Positions 15,858 to 24,527 of a stretch of DNA of 64,000 nucleotides are shown here, piece after piece. The translations under genes were made by a program, and so were the position numbers. Below the pieces are notes generated by a model, which worked only from the letters and a program-made list of their open reading frames with translations, did not search any database and had not been told where the DNA came from. Within the stretch, counting starts at the first letter, position 1; every line of letters starts with the position of its first letter. The stretch comes from Bradyrhizobiaceae bacterium PARB1. Lineage in GTDB: Bacteria > Pseudomonadota > Alphaproteobacteria > Rhizobiales > Xanthobacteraceae. The DNA lies in NCBI GenBank assembly GCA_002256345.1, contig NKIY01000002.1, positions 124,001 to 188,000 on the forward strand. The letters run 5' to 3'.

Positions 15858-16892
15858 TTACGCGACGGCCTTCTTTTCCGTCGCCACTTCCGAGATCGTC
15901 TTCAGGATCTGCGAAGCGATCTGGTAGGGGCAGCCCTGGGAGTTCGGGCGGCGATCTTCCAGATAGCCCTTGTAGTCGTTCTTGATGAACGAGTGCGGGA
16001 CGCGGATCGAGGCGCCGCGGTCGGCAACGCCGTAGGAGAACTTGTTCCACGGCGCGGTCTCGTGCTTGCCGGTCAGACGCTTGTCGTTGTCCGGGCCGTA
16101 GACATTGATGTGGTCCATCATGTTCTTGTCGAACTGGGCCATCAGAGCTTCGAAGTAAGCCTTGCCGCCGACCGTGCGCATGTATTCGGTCGAGAAGTTG
16201 GCGTGCATGCCCGAACCGTTCCAGTCGGTATCGCCGAGCGGCTTGCAGTGGAATTCGATGTCGATGCCGTACTTCTCCGTCAGGCGGAGCAGCAGGTAGC
16301 GCGCGATCCACATTTCGTCAGCGGCTCGCTTGGAGCCCTTGCCGAAGATCTGGAATTCCCACTGGCCCTTGGCCACTTCGGCGTTGATGCCTTCATGGTT
16401 GATGCCGGCGGCGAGGCAGAGGTCGAGATGTTCTTCGACGATCTCACGGGCGACCGAGCCGACATTCTTGTAGCCGACGCCGGTGTAGTACGGGCCCTGC
16501 GGAGCCGGATAGCCTTCCGACGGGAAGCCGAGCGGGCGGCCGTTCTCGTAGAAGAAGTATTCCTGCTCGAAGCCGAACCAGGCGCCGGGATCGTCCAGAA
16601 TGGTGGCGCGGTTGTTCGACGGATGCGGGGTGACGCCATCGGGCATCATGACTTCGCACATCACCAGCACGCCATTGACGCGAGCAGCATCCGGGAACAC
16701 AGCGACCGGCTTCAGCACGCAATCCGACGAACGGCCTTCGGCCTGCTCGGTGGACGAGCCGTCGAAACCCCACAGCGGCAGCTGTTCGAGTGTCGGGAAG
16801 CTGTCAAAGTCCTTGAGCTGGGTCTTGCCACGAAGGTTCTGCGTCGGCTTGTAACCGTCGAGCCAGATATACTCGAGCTTATACTTGGTCAT
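15858..16892 (-). CDS. glnII: Glutamine synthetase, type II
   Basis: A 344-residue eukaryote-type glutamine synthetase making glutamine from glutamate, ammonia and ATP. It starts MTKYKLEYIWLDGYKP. It contains WGFDGSSTEQA, the metal/ATP-site segment FGFEQEYFF, GINAEVAKGQWEFQIFG, and the C-terminal NKFSYGVADRGASIRVP. The length is typical for GSII and much shorter than the roughly 470-residue GSI. In rhizobia glnII is induced under nitrogen limitation by NtrC and sigma-54, and a sigma-54 site lies about 100 bases upstream. A terminator follows. Confidence 0.97.
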   Translation of the reverse strand: MTKYKLEYIWLDGYKPTQNLRGKTQLKDFDSFPTLEQLPLWGFDGSSTEQAEGRSSDCVLKPVAVFPDAARVNGVLVMCEVMMPDGVTPHPSNNRATILDDPGAWFGFEQEYFFYENGRPLGFPSEGYPAPQGPYYTGVGYKNVGSVAREIVEEHLDLCLAAGINHEGINAEVAKGQWEFQIFGKGSKRAADEMWIARYLLLRLTEKYGIDIEFHCKPLGDTDWNGSGMHANFSTEYMRTVGGKAYFEALMAQFDKNMMDHINVYGPDNDKRLTGKHETAPWNKFSYGVADRGASIRVPHSFIKNDYKGYLEDRRPNSQGCPYQIASQILKTISEVATEKKAVA

Positions 16893-16993
16893 TCAGGTCT
16901 CTCACGAGTTGGCGAAAGGAGTGAACCCCGGCAGGAGTAAACTCTGGGCTATACCGGGATCGGGAGTTCCACCCCCGGCGGCGCGTCTTCATA

Positions 16994-17009
16994 AGCACGT
17001 AGTATGCCA
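16994..17009 (-). promoter_or_regulatory. Putative sigma-54 promoter of glnII
   Basis: On the minus strand TGGCATACTACGTGCT matches the TGGCAC-N5-TTGC consensus with the invariant GG and GC exactly ten bases apart. It lies about 100 bases before the glnII ATG. This fits known NtrC/RpoN control of glnII in rhizobia. No clear NtrC site (TGCAC-type dyad) was found upstream. Confidence 0.65.
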
Positions 17010-17102
17010 ACTTGTCGCGTTGCAACGGTTTTATGACGAGAAAGTCGGCGGTGTCCCCAGCCGCCCCTCGGCGATCTTTCCGGGGCGCGGGGCGTCTGCC
17101 GG

Positions 17103-17136
17103 AATCACCTGAAAATTCTTGAATTTTCAGGTGATT
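17103..17136. promoter_or_regulatory. 34-base perfect palindrome in the glnII enhancer region
   Basis: Arms AATCACCTGAAAATT (17103-17117) and AATTTTCAGGTGATT (17122-17136) are perfect 15-base inverted repeats around CTTG. The site lies 94-127 bases upstream of the glnII sigma-54 -24 element, the usual distance for an enhancer-binding activator. There is no U-tract, so a terminator is unlikely. The binding factor is unknown. Confidence 0.6.
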
Positions 17137-17412
17137 TGCGCGTCAGACCCAAATACCTCCTGCTCAATTGCGTTGCAGGCTCATTTTTGCAGAAACTTTT
17201 CTGCCTTCCGCGCACTCATTCGACGGTGACTAGGGCGTTCCGTGGCGGCCAAAGCCTGCGTGCCCAAAGCGCATGCCGTCTGTGTGCGCATATTAGTGGC
17301 ATTTGCCTGCTTTTTATGAGGCATTTGGCACAAAGCGGCAGCGAGCCTGTTACATTTCAAAGACCTGATGGCCAAACCACAGAAAATGCGCGTCAGGCAG
17401 GAGATTCAGGAG

Positions 17413-17613
17413 ATGAGAACAACCAATCAATCCGATCAAAATCGGACGACTGCAACCATCTATCAATTCCCCGTCGGCGGTCGCGCTGCGCTCGTCCGGC
17501 GTCCTGGTGAGGTCAAGCCGACAGACCTTAGCGATTATCCCGCCGTGGATTTCGGCTCAGGCTGGTACCACGACGATGCCATCGAGGAAGATAAGCGGAA
17601 GGTAGAGCATTGA
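17413..17613 (+). CDS. DUF2735 protein
   Basis: A 66-residue protein starting at ATG 17413, with TCAGGAG just upstream. It contains the DUF2735 core TATIYQFPVGGRAAL and ends with a WYHDDAIEEDKRK segment. No membrane helix or signal is visible, so it is probably a small cytosolic protein. In rhizobia DUF2735 genes commonly accompany glnII; here the two are divergent and share a 520-base control region. A regulatory or accessory role in nitrogen assimilation is an inference from this linkage. Confidence 0.82.
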   Translation: MRTTNQSDQNRTTATIYQFPVGGRAALVRRPGEVKPTDLSDYPAVDFGSGWYHDDAIEEDKRKVEH

Positions 17614-17680
17614 GCGGGCCGGGAGATAACCGTGACAGAGGGTCGAAACAGAAAATGTTTCGGTCCTTTTTGTTGACGTC

Positions 17681-18622
17681 TTACATCCCGAAGATCGACC
17701 ATCCCAATCGCCGCGTCAGCTCTTCCAGCGCGATCCGGCCGAGATGTGAATTGCCGTGGTGATCGAGACCTGGCGCCCACACGGCAATTGAGGCCTTGCC
17801 TGGCGCGACAGCAATGATGCCGCCGCCGACGCCGCTCTTGCCGGGCAGGCCGACGCGATAGGCGAATTCGCCGGAGCCATCGTAGTGGCCGCACATCAGC
17901 ATCAGCGCATTGATGCGGCGTGCGCGCTCGCTTGATACGACTGACAGGCCGGTCGATGGATTGCGTCCGGAGTAGGCCAGAAACCGCGTCGCCATCGCCA
18001 GCTGGCGGCACGACATCGCAATCGCGCAATGATGGAAGTAAACGCCCAGCGTGAAATCCACGGGATTGGAAATCACGCCGAACGATTTCATGTAGTTCGC
18101 CAGTGCCGTATTGCGGAAGCCGGTGCGCTTTTCCGAGGCCGCCACCGTCTCGTCGATGACGATGCTGCTGTCGCCCGACAGGAACTGCATGAAGCGCAGG
18201 ATTTCGCCGATCGCCTCGCGCGGCTGATGGCCAGAGAGGATCACATCGGTGACGGCGATGGCGCCGGCGTTGATAAAGGGATTGCGAGGTACCCCGCGTT
18301 CACGCTCGAGCTGGACGATGGAATTGAACGGATTGCCTGATGGCTCGCGCCCGACATGCTTCCACAGACGGTCGCCGACCATGCCGAGTGCCAGCGTCAG
18401 CGTGAAGACCTTCGAGATGCTCTGGATCGAGAACCGCACATCGGCATCGCCGCCGGCTGCGACATTTCCGTCCGCATCCACCACCACCAGCGCGAACTGG
18501 TTGGGGTCGACATTGGCGAGTTCAGGAATGTAGCTGGCGACGTCGCCGCGGTCCGGCCGCTGCGCCATCTCCTCGGCGATTTCTGTGACGACGGTCTGAA
18601 GATCGGGCGCAGCGTGACTCAT
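17681..18622 (-). CDS. glsA: Glutaminase
   Basis: A 313-residue glutaminase of the serine beta-lactamase-like fold, hydrolysing glutamine to glutamate and ammonia. The catalytic S-x-x-K pair is Ser68 and Lys71 in SIQSISK. The family blocks [38 protein letters not shown] and GKSGVGGGI are all present. Length is normal. It sits close to glnII on the same strand, separated by the DUF2735 gene on the other strand. Synthesis and breakdown of glutamine are thus encoded side by side. Confidence 0.95.
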   Translation of the reverse strand: MSHAAPDLQTVVTEIAEEMAQRPDRGDVASYIPELANVDPNQFALVVVDADGNVAAGGDADVRFSIQSISKVFTLTLALGMVGDRLWKHVGREPSGNPFNSIVQLERERGVPRNPFINAGAIAVTDVILSGHQPREAIGEILRFMQFLSGDSSIVIDETVAASEKRTGFRNTALANYMKSFGVISNPVDFTLGVYFHHCAIAMSCRQLAMATRFLAYSGRNPSTGLSVVSSERARRINALMLMCGHYDGSGEFAYRVGLPGKSGVGGGIIAVAPGKASIAVWAPGLDHHGNSHLGRIALEELTRRLGWSIFGM

Positions 18623-18647
18623 GCGGGCAGGACTAGCGCATCCCGCG

Positions 18648-19049
18648 TCAGACCGGAATACGCAGGATCGCGACGGCCAGCACGGCCTGGGCGACGAAAC
18701 CGATCACGAAGGCCACCGTCCGCAGCACCGGCAAGCCGAGCGTGTAGACGACGAGATGTGCGATCCGGGACCAGAAATAGACCATGCAGGCCATGACCGT
18801 TGCAGGCGTCGAGACGTCGGCCAGATTCAGGATGATGACCAGCGGCGCGAAGATGATGAGATTTTCGACCGCGTTGTCATGGGCGAACATCATGCGGTTG
18901 GCCCATTCCGCCTGCTGCTTGTCGTTGCGCGAGGGATTGGCCATGGCGCCGCCGACGCCGCGGACCATGATGCGGTTGAGAATATAGGGCACCCACATGA
19001 TCCCGGTGAGAATCACTGTCAGCGTCAGCCAGAACAACTCGCGTGTCAT
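18648..19049 (-). CDS. MAPEG-family membrane protein
   Basis: A 133-residue four-helix membrane protein. I start at ATG 19049, preceded by GAGGATAA on the minus strand; upstream open frame has no family sequence. It matches the MAPEG (glutathione S-transferase / eicosanoid) family, with [31 protein letters not shown] and a later [13 protein letters not shown] segment. Bacterial members are mostly uncharacterised; some have glutathione transferase activity. It is 25 bases upstream of glsA and may be co-transcribed with it. Confidence 0.85.
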   Translation of the reverse strand: MTRELFWLTLTVILTGIMWVPYILNRIMVRGVGGAMANPSRNDKQQAEWANRMMFAHDNAVENLIIFAPLVIILNLADVSTPATVMACMVYFWSRIAHLVVYTLGLPVLRTVAFVIGFVAQAVLAVAILRIPV

Positions 19050-19185
19050 GGGCTTATCCTCATCCTCGAAATTCCCGCAGAAATGCGGAGGGAAGGTCAT
19101 CCAAATCGGGAGCAGGGCGGGTGGTGCCATGCATCGGACGGAAGCATAGACGGTTGGTGTGACAACGCCAAGGGAAGGCCAATGC

Positions 19186-19310
19186 CGTCGTCCCGGCGAA
19201 CGCCGGGACCCATACACGCTGTCGAGATGATAAAGGCACCTGAGCCGCGAGTACGCTGTTCTAACTGCGGTGCCGGAGGTGATGGGTCCTGGCATTCGCC
19301 GGGACGACAG
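19186..19310. repeat. Palindromic intergenic repeat after phaC
   Basis: Arms at about 19186-19213 (GTCGTCCCGGCGAACGCCGG, then GACCCAT) and 19283-19309 (ATGGGTCCTGGCATTCGCCG, then GGACGAC) pair with two mismatches across about 70 bases. It lies between the phaC stop and the MAPEG gene. It belongs to a widespread Nitrobacteraceae repeat type. Confidence 0.75.
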
Positions 19311-19315
19311 GGGAG

Positions 19316-21169
19316 TTACGCCTGCACCCGCACATAGCTTCCTGGCGCATCCTCGATGGCCGGATAGGAGTCCGTCCCGACATTTCGCGCCGGCACTTGC
19401 TCGCCGTCGATGCCGCCGATCCATTCGCGCCAGTTCGGCCACCATGAACCTGCATGCTCTGTCGCGGTCTTCATCCAGTCGGCGACATTCGCTGCGTGAT
19501 TGCTGTCATTGGTCCAGTATTGATACTTCCCGGATGACGGCGGATTGACCACGCCGGCGATGTGGCCGGAGCCGGACAGTACGTATTTCACCTGGCCGCC
19601 GAAGAATTGCGAACCGTACAGCACCGACTCCGCTGGGGCGATGTGATCCTCGCGCGTGGCGAGATTGTAGACCGGCACTTTGACCTTGGAGAGATCGAGC
19701 CGGGTATTGTCGAGCACCATGTTGCCGGTGGAGAGCTTGTTCTCCAGATAGCAGTTGCGCAGGTAGAACGAGTGATTGGCGGCCGGCATGCGCGTTGCGT
19801 CTGAATTCCAGTGCAGCAGGTCGAAGGCCCGGGGCATGTTGCCCCTGAGATAGTTGTTGACGACATAGGACCAGATCAGGTCGTTCGAGCGGAGCATGTT
19901 GAAGGCCATCGCCATCTTGCTGCCTTCGAGTACACCGGCCGCCTGCATGTCCTTTTCCAGCGCCGAGATCTGGTCTTCGTCGACGAACACCATGAGATCG
20001 CCGGCATGGGTGAAGTCCACCTGAGCCGCCATGAAGGTCGCCGAGGCCGCGCGCACGCGGCGGTGCTCGGCGAGCCAGGCCAGTGTCGAGGCGAGCAGGG
20101 TGCCGCCGACGCAATAGCCGATCGTGTGCACCGTGAGTTCGCCGGTGACCTTCTCGATCACATCCATAGCCGCGAGCGGGCCCTGCTTCATGTAGTCTTC
20201 GAAGGTCTTGGCCCCGAGCGCCTTGTCGGGATTGACCCAGGAGATCACGAACACCGTGAGCCCCTGATCGACGCACCATTTGATAAACGACTTCTCAGGC
20301 TTGAGATCGAGAATGTAGAACTTGTTGATCCAGGGCGGCACGATCAGCAGCGGCGTCCGCAGCACGCTCTCGGTGGCCGGCGTGTACTGGATCAGCTGCA
20401 TGATCTCGTTCTGGTAGATCACCTTGCCCGGCGTCGTCGCCATGTTGACGCCGACAGCCAAATTGCTCGGATCTGACTGGCGGATGCGCAGCGCACCGCG
20501 GCCGGCTTCCATGTCCTCGGCGAGCATGGACATGCCGCGCATCAGGTTGCCGCCGTTGGAGGCTACGGTCTCGCGCAGCACTTCAGGATTGGTCAGCACG
20601 AAATTCGACGGCGAGATCGCGTTGGTGATCTGGGTGACGTAGAATTCGGCCTTCTTCCGCGTATGCGCGTCCAGCCCCTCGGCATTGCGGACGAGGTCGA
20701 ACGCCCATTGCGTGCCGAGCAGATAGGCCTGCAGCACGAAATCGAAAAACTGGTTCGACTTCCATTCGGGATCGCTGAAGCGCTTGTCCTTGAGCGATGC
20801 CTGCGATGATGGCTCCGCGCTCTCGCCGGTCATCCGGCGCATCGCATTGCCCCAGAGGTCGAGGTAAGCTTTTCCGAGCTTCATCTGCAGCTCGGCGGAG
20901 CGTTTTTCGTCGGACAGCCAGTAATTGGCCACCGTGCTGAAGGTCTTGATGATCTCGGTCAGCTCATTCGGCGGCTTGTCGACGGTTTCGCCGGTCTGCC
21001 GCGGCTGCAGATAGGCGGCCAGCGCCTTGCCGCTGCTTTCCATGGCCCTGGCCATGTTGAGCGCGAAGGCCTCGGGGTTGAACGGCTTCGCCGATCCGTC
21101 ATCGGCTCTGCCGTTCGCCTGACTGTTGGCGGGGCCGGGGGAGGTTTTGGTGTCGGCGACGTCGGTCAT
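19316..21169 (-). CDS. phaC: Class I poly(3-hydroxyalkanoate) synthase
   Basis: A 617-residue polyester synthase that polymerises 3-hydroxybutyryl-CoA on the granule surface. The lipase-like box GYCVGGT holds the nucleophile Cys353. The conserved PPWINKFYILDL, FVISWVNPD and LSGSGHIAGVVNPP segments are present, the last with the catalytic His. Length and the absence of a PhaE/PhaR partner fit class I. The N-terminal 40 residues are polar and low in complexity. No phaA, phaB or phasin gene is in this window. It is probably a single-gene unit. Confidence 0.96.
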   Translation of the reverse strand: MTDVADTKTSPGPANSQANGRADDGSAKPFNPEAFALNMARAMESSGKALAAYLQPRQTGETVDKPPNELTEIIKTFSTVANYWLSDEKRSAELQMKLGKAYLDLWGNAMRRMTGESAEPSSQASLKDKRFSDPEWKSNQFFDFVLQAYLLGTQWAFDLVRNAEGLDAHTRKKAEFYVTQITNAISPSNFVLTNPEVLRETVASNGGNLMRGMSMLAEDMEAGRGALRIRQSDPSNLAVGVNMATTPGKVIYQNEIMQLIQYTPATESVLRTPLLIVPPWINKFYILDLKPEKSFIKWCVDQGLTVFVISWVNPDKALGAKTFEDYMKQGPLAAMDVIEKVTGELTVHTIGYCVGGTLLASTLAWLAEHRRVRAASATFMAAQVDFTHAGDLMVFVDEDQISALEKDMQAAGVLEGSKMAMAFNMLRSNDLIWSYVVNNYLRGNMPRAFDLLHWNSDATRMPAANHSFYLRNCYLENKLSTGNMVLDNTRLDLSKVKVPVYNLATREDHIAPAESVLYGSQFFGGQVKYVLSGSGHIAGVVNPPSSGKYQYWTNDSNHAANVADWMKTATEHAGSWWPNWREWIGGIDGEQVPARNVGTDSYPAIEDAPGSYVRVQA

Positions 21170-21396
21170 GGCGCGGCTGCGATTTCATTCCAATGCGGTG
21201 ACGCTACGTCACCACGCGGGAGCATGATGACACAGTTCGCAGATCGCCGCAGGATTCGATGTGCTGCAGCGCGTCATGCGTCTTGCTTCCGTCATATTGA
21301 AAGCTCAAGCCTGCGCCGTTCCGATGGTGTTAAAGATTTGTCACCTAAATGGTGCGGCGCGGTGGACGAGGCTATGCCGGAAGGGCAGGTTGTAGC

Positions 21397-21720
21397 GTGA
21401 GGCGTTTCGAAACAATGGGCGGAGAGACACGCTGCCGGGCAGGGGCTGCGGCGGCGTTGCTGGCGCTCGGCCTCGTTGTGAGCGGCTGCGCATCGACCGT
21501 CGCCGATCTGCCGGTCGTGGGCGCGCCCGCGAACCTGCCGCAGCGCCCGGCCCAGCCCGGCGAATATCTGCCGGTTCACGACATCCCGACCGCCCGCGGC
21601 AAGGATACCACGCTGGCTCCGGCCGATCAGGCCAAGCTCGAGGCGGACCTCATCAAGGCCCGTGACCGCCAGGCCGTGGTGACGCCGGCCGATGCTGCGG
21701 CAAAAACCTCGACCCGCTGA
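21397..21720 (+). CDS. Small lipoprotein
   Basis: A 107-residue predicted lipoprotein. The hydrophobic segment AAAALLALGLVVSGCAS ends in a VSGC lipobox, followed by a Pro-rich mature part (LPQRPAQPGEYLPVHDIP). I use GTG 21397; ATG 21415 is a possible later start. It lies 100 bases upstream of alaC on the same strand and may be part of the alaC-hom transcript. A similar gene is often found at this place in Bradyrhizobium relatives. The function is unknown. Confidence 0.7.
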   Translation: MRRFETMGGETRCRAGAAAALLALGLVVSGCASTVADLPVVGAPANLPQRPAQPGEYLPVHDIPTARGKDTTLAPADQAKLEADLIKARDRQAVVTPADAAAKTSTR

Positions 21721-21819
21721 GCTTTTCCACCCGGACGTGACTGGTGTCACCCGGTCCCCATGCTAAAAAGAAGCGATTCAACCGCACCTTGAAGGCGGTT
21801 CCCCCGGAGCCCGAGACCC

Positions 21820-23040
21820 ATGGAAGACTTTTACCGAATTCGCCGTTTGCCGCCCTATGTGTTCGAACAGATCAACCGAGCCAAGGCCGCCGCGCGCAAT
21901 TCGGGGGCCGATATCATCGATATGGGCATGGGCAATCCGGACCTGCCGACCCCGCCGCACGTCCTCGAGAAGCTCAAGGAGACCCTCGGCAAGCCGCGCA
22001 CCGACGGCTATTCGTCGTCCAAGGGCATTCCCGGCCTCCGCAAGGCCCAGGCCGGCTATTACGCCCGCCGGTTCGGCGTGAAGCTGAACCCGGACACCCA
22101 GATCGTCGCCACGCTCGGCTCCAAGGAGGGCTTTGCCAACGTCGCCCAGGCGATCACCGCGCCCGGCGATGTCGTGCTGGTGCCCAATCCCAGTTATCCC
22201 ATCCACGCCTTCGGCTTCCTGATGGCTGGCGGCGTGATCCGCTCGGTGCCGTCGGATCCAACACCGGAATTTTTCCCGGCGGTCGAGCGCGCCATCCAGC
22301 ATTCGATCCCGAAGCCGATCGCGCTGGTGGTCTGCTATCCGTCGAACCCGACCGCCAAGGTCGCCAGCCTCGATTTCTACAAGGACCTCGTGGCTTTCGC
22401 GAAGAAGCACGAGATCTACATCCTGTCCGACCTCGCTTATGCCGAGGTCTATTTCAATGACCAGAACCCGCCGCCCTCGGTGCTGCAGGTGCCGGGCGCG
22501 ATCGACGTCTGCGTCGAGTTCACCTCGATGTCCAAGACCTTCTCCATGGCTGGCTGGCGCATGGGCTTTGCGGTCGGCAACGAGCGCATCATCTCGGCGC
22601 TGACCCGCGTGAAGTCCTACCTCGATTACGGCGCCTTCACCCCGGTGCAGGTCGCAGCCACGGCTGCCCTCAACGGCCCCGAAGACTGCATCCGCGAAAT
22701 GCGCGACACCTATCGCAAGCGCCGCGACGTGCTGGTGGACAGCTTCGGCCGCGCCGGCTGGACCATTCCGTCGCCGGAATCCTCGATGTTCGCCTGGGCG
22801 CCGCTCCCGGAGAAATTCCGCGAGGTCGGCTCCATGCAGTTTGCAACGCTTCTGGTTGAAAAGTCCGGCGTGGTTGTCGCGCCCGGCATCGGTTTCGGCG
22901 AGCATGGCGAGGGCTATGTCCGCATCGCCATGGTCGAAAACGAGCAGCGCATTCGCCAGGCTGCCCGCGGCGTCCGCCGCTTCCTTGAAAGCGGGCTGGA
23001 AACGTTGCACAACGTGGTTCCGCTCGCCAACCGGCGATAA
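21820..23040 (+). CDS. alaC: Alanine / LL-DAP-type aminotransferase
   Basis: A 406-residue PLP-dependent class I aminotransferase, closely similar to E. coli AlaC: LPPYVFEQI, DMGMGNPDLPTPP, GYSSSKGIPGLR, VPNPSYPIH and SDLAYAEVYF. The PLP lysine is in SMSKTFSMAGWRMG, with the substrate-binding arginine near YVRIAM. It should interconvert pyruvate and alanine. Annotation as LL-diaminopimelate aminotransferase is common but less likely. It precedes hom by 73 bases on the same strand, an amino-acid biosynthesis pair. Confidence 0.9.
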   Translation: MEDFYRIRRLPPYVFEQINRAKAAARNSGADIIDMGMGNPDLPTPPHVLEKLKETLGKPRTDGYSSSKGIPGLRKAQAGYYARRFGVKLNPDTQIVATLGSKEGFANVAQAITAPGDVVLVPNPSYPIHAFGFLMAGGVIRSVPSDPTPEFFPAVERAIQHSIPKPIALVVCYPSNPTAKVASLDFYKDLVAFAKKHEIYILSDLAYAEVYFNDQNPPPSVLQVPGAIDVCVEFTSMSKTFSMAGWRMGFAVGNERIISALTRVKSYLDYGAFTPVQVAATAALNGPEDCIREMRDTYRKRRDVLVDSFGRAGWTIPSPESSMFAWAPLPEKFREVGSMQFATLLVEKSGVVVAPGIGFGEHGEGYVRIAMVENEQRIRQAARGVRRFLESGLETLHNVVPLANRR

Positions 23041-23113
23041 AGGCCAGCGCGGGTGCCGCAAGGCGTCCGCGCATTCTTCGGCTCACTAAGAAAATCCGAC
23101 AGGTTACAATTCT

Positions 23114-24436
23114 ATGGTCGCACCCCTCAAAGTGGGCATTGCGGGTCTCGGCACCGTTGGCGCCGAAGTCGTCCGTCTCATCGAACAGCAGCAGTCCATC
23201 CTTGCCGCGCGCTGCGGCCGTGGCATCAAGGTCGTGGCGGTCACCGCCCGCAACAAGGCCAAGAAGCGCGGTATTGACCTGCGCGGCATTGACTGGATGA
23301 AGGACCCGCTGGCGGTCGCCACCCATCCCGAGGTCGAGTGTTTTGTTGAACTGATGGGCGGTGCCGGCGATCCCGCGCTCGGCGCGATCTCCGCCGCACT
23401 CGCGGCCGGCAAGTCTGTCGTCACGGCCAACAAGGCACTGGTCGCCAAGCACGGCGTCAAGCTTGCAAACGCTGCCGAGAAGCATGGCGGCGCACTGAAT
23501 TATGAAGCCGCTGTCGCCGGCGCCATCCCGGTTATCAAGACGCTGCGCGAGGGCTTGTCGGGCACCTCCATCAACCGCGTCTATGGCATTCTCAACGGCA
23601 CCTGCAATTACATCCTGACCCGGATGGAGCAGGAGGGCCTGTCCTTCGAGGAATGCCTCAAGGACGCCCAGCGTCTCGGCTATGCCGAAGCCGAACCGTC
23701 CTTCGACGTGGACGGCTATGACACCGCGCAGAAGCTCGCCATTCTTGCCAGCCTCGCTTTCGGCACCAAGGTCAATGAGGGCGCCGTCTCGGTGGAAGGC
23801 ATCTCGACCATTGCCGCCGAAGATCTGCGCGCCGCCGCCGATCTCGGCTACCGCATCAAGCTGCTCGGTGTTGCCATGCGCACCAAGACCGGTATCGAAC
23901 AGCGGGTGCATCCGACCATGGTGCCGCTGACCTCGTCCATCGCGCAGGTGATGGGTGTGACAAATGCCGTCACTATCGACGGTGCCGGTATTGCGCCGAT
24001 CACGCTGGTCGGACCGGGGGCAGGCGGTGCCGCCACGGCGTCCGCCGTGCTCGCGGATATCGCCGATGTCGCACGCAATGTCCGCGCGCTGCCATTCGCG
24101 CAGCCGGTCGCGAAGCTCGCCACCACCACCAAGGCGCCGATGGAGCGCCATGAAGGCGGCTATTATATCCGCTTGATGGCCCGCGATCTCGCCGGCACTG
24201 CGGCGCGTATCGCCACGCGTCTCGCCGAACAAAAGATCTCGCTGGAATCGATCGTGCAGAAGCATCCGAACGGCAAGCTCGAGCCGATCGACGGCACCAA
24301 GAAATCGTCACCCGTACCGGTTATCCTGATCACCTATGCGACCTCCGAAGACGCCATGCGCCGCGCGTTGCAGGCGGTGCAGAAGGACAAGGTGATCTCG
24401 GGCAAGCCGCAGGTCATCCGTATCGAAAAGAACTGA
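23114..24436 (+). CDS. hom: Homoserine dehydrogenase
   Basis: A 440-residue NAD(P)-dependent enzyme reducing aspartate semialdehyde to homoserine, the branch point to threonine and methionine. It has the N-terminal GLGTVGAEVVRL nucleotide loop, VTANKALVAKHG, YEAAVAGAIPVIKTLRE, and AEAEPSFDVDGYDTAQKLAILAS with catalytic residues. A C-terminal ACT domain (about 350-435, YYIRLMARDLAGTAARIA) suggests feedback control by threonine. Length is typical. No leader peptide or terminator was seen in the 73-base gap after alaC. Confidence 0.96.
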   Translation: MVAPLKVGIAGLGTVGAEVVRLIEQQQSILAARCGRGIKVVAVTARNKAKKRGIDLRGIDWMKDPLAVATHPEVECFVELMGGAGDPALGAISAALAAGKSVVTANKALVAKHGVKLANAAEKHGGALNYEAAVAGAIPVIKTLREGLSGTSINRVYGILNGTCNYILTRMEQEGLSFEECLKDAQRLGYAEAEPSFDVDGYDTAQKLAILASLAFGTKVNEGAVSVEGISTIAAEDLRAAADLGYRIKLLGVAMRTKTGIEQRVHPTMVPLTSSIAQVMGVTNAVTIDGAGIAPITLVGPGAGGAATASAVLADIADVARNVRALPFAQPVAKLATTTKAPMERHEGGYYIRLMARDLAGTAARIATRLAEQKISLESIVQKHPNGKLEPIDGTKKSSPVPVILITYATSEDAMRRALQAVQKDKVISGKPQVIRIEKN

Positions 24437-24527
24437 ACGCTCGCGTAAGAGTTATCGGGTCGAAAGATCCCGCCGGTAGTCGCCCTCACGGGGGCGTCTG
24501 CCCCCGCTGAACTAAAGGAGCCACTCG

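Larger units (their letters stand above)
16893..17412. other. 520-base divergent regulatory region glnII / DUF2735
   Basis: No credible gene is seen here: the open frames in it lack ribosome sites and family sequence. It holds the putative sigma-54 promoter of glnII (16994-17009, minus strand) and a 34-base palindrome (17103-17136) about 100 bases upstream of that promoter. On the plus strand near 17297-17340 there are two near-miss sigma-54 motifs facing the DUF2735 gene. Confidence 0.7.

Noticed and set aside
17111-17128. GAA-N2-TTC-N2-GAA-N2-TTC pattern inside the palindrome, resembling a eukaryotic heat-shock element
   Set aside because: Bacteria have no HSF. The pattern follows from the palindrome's composition.
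17297-17340. Two plus-strand sigma-54-like motifs facing the DUF2735 gene (TGGCATTTGCCTGCT at 17297 and TGGCACAAAGCGGCA at 17326)
   Set aside because: In both the GG-to-GC distance is one base too short; sigma-54 needs exact spacing.
17136-17510. Possible 124-codon ORF between glnII and the DUF2735 gene
   Set aside because: No ribosome site, no family sequence, and it overlaps the DUF2735 start in another frame.
24437-24527. GC-rich hairpins between hom and glpX, considered as terminator or riboswitch
   Set aside because: Stems are short, there is no U-tract and no riboswitch core that I recognise.
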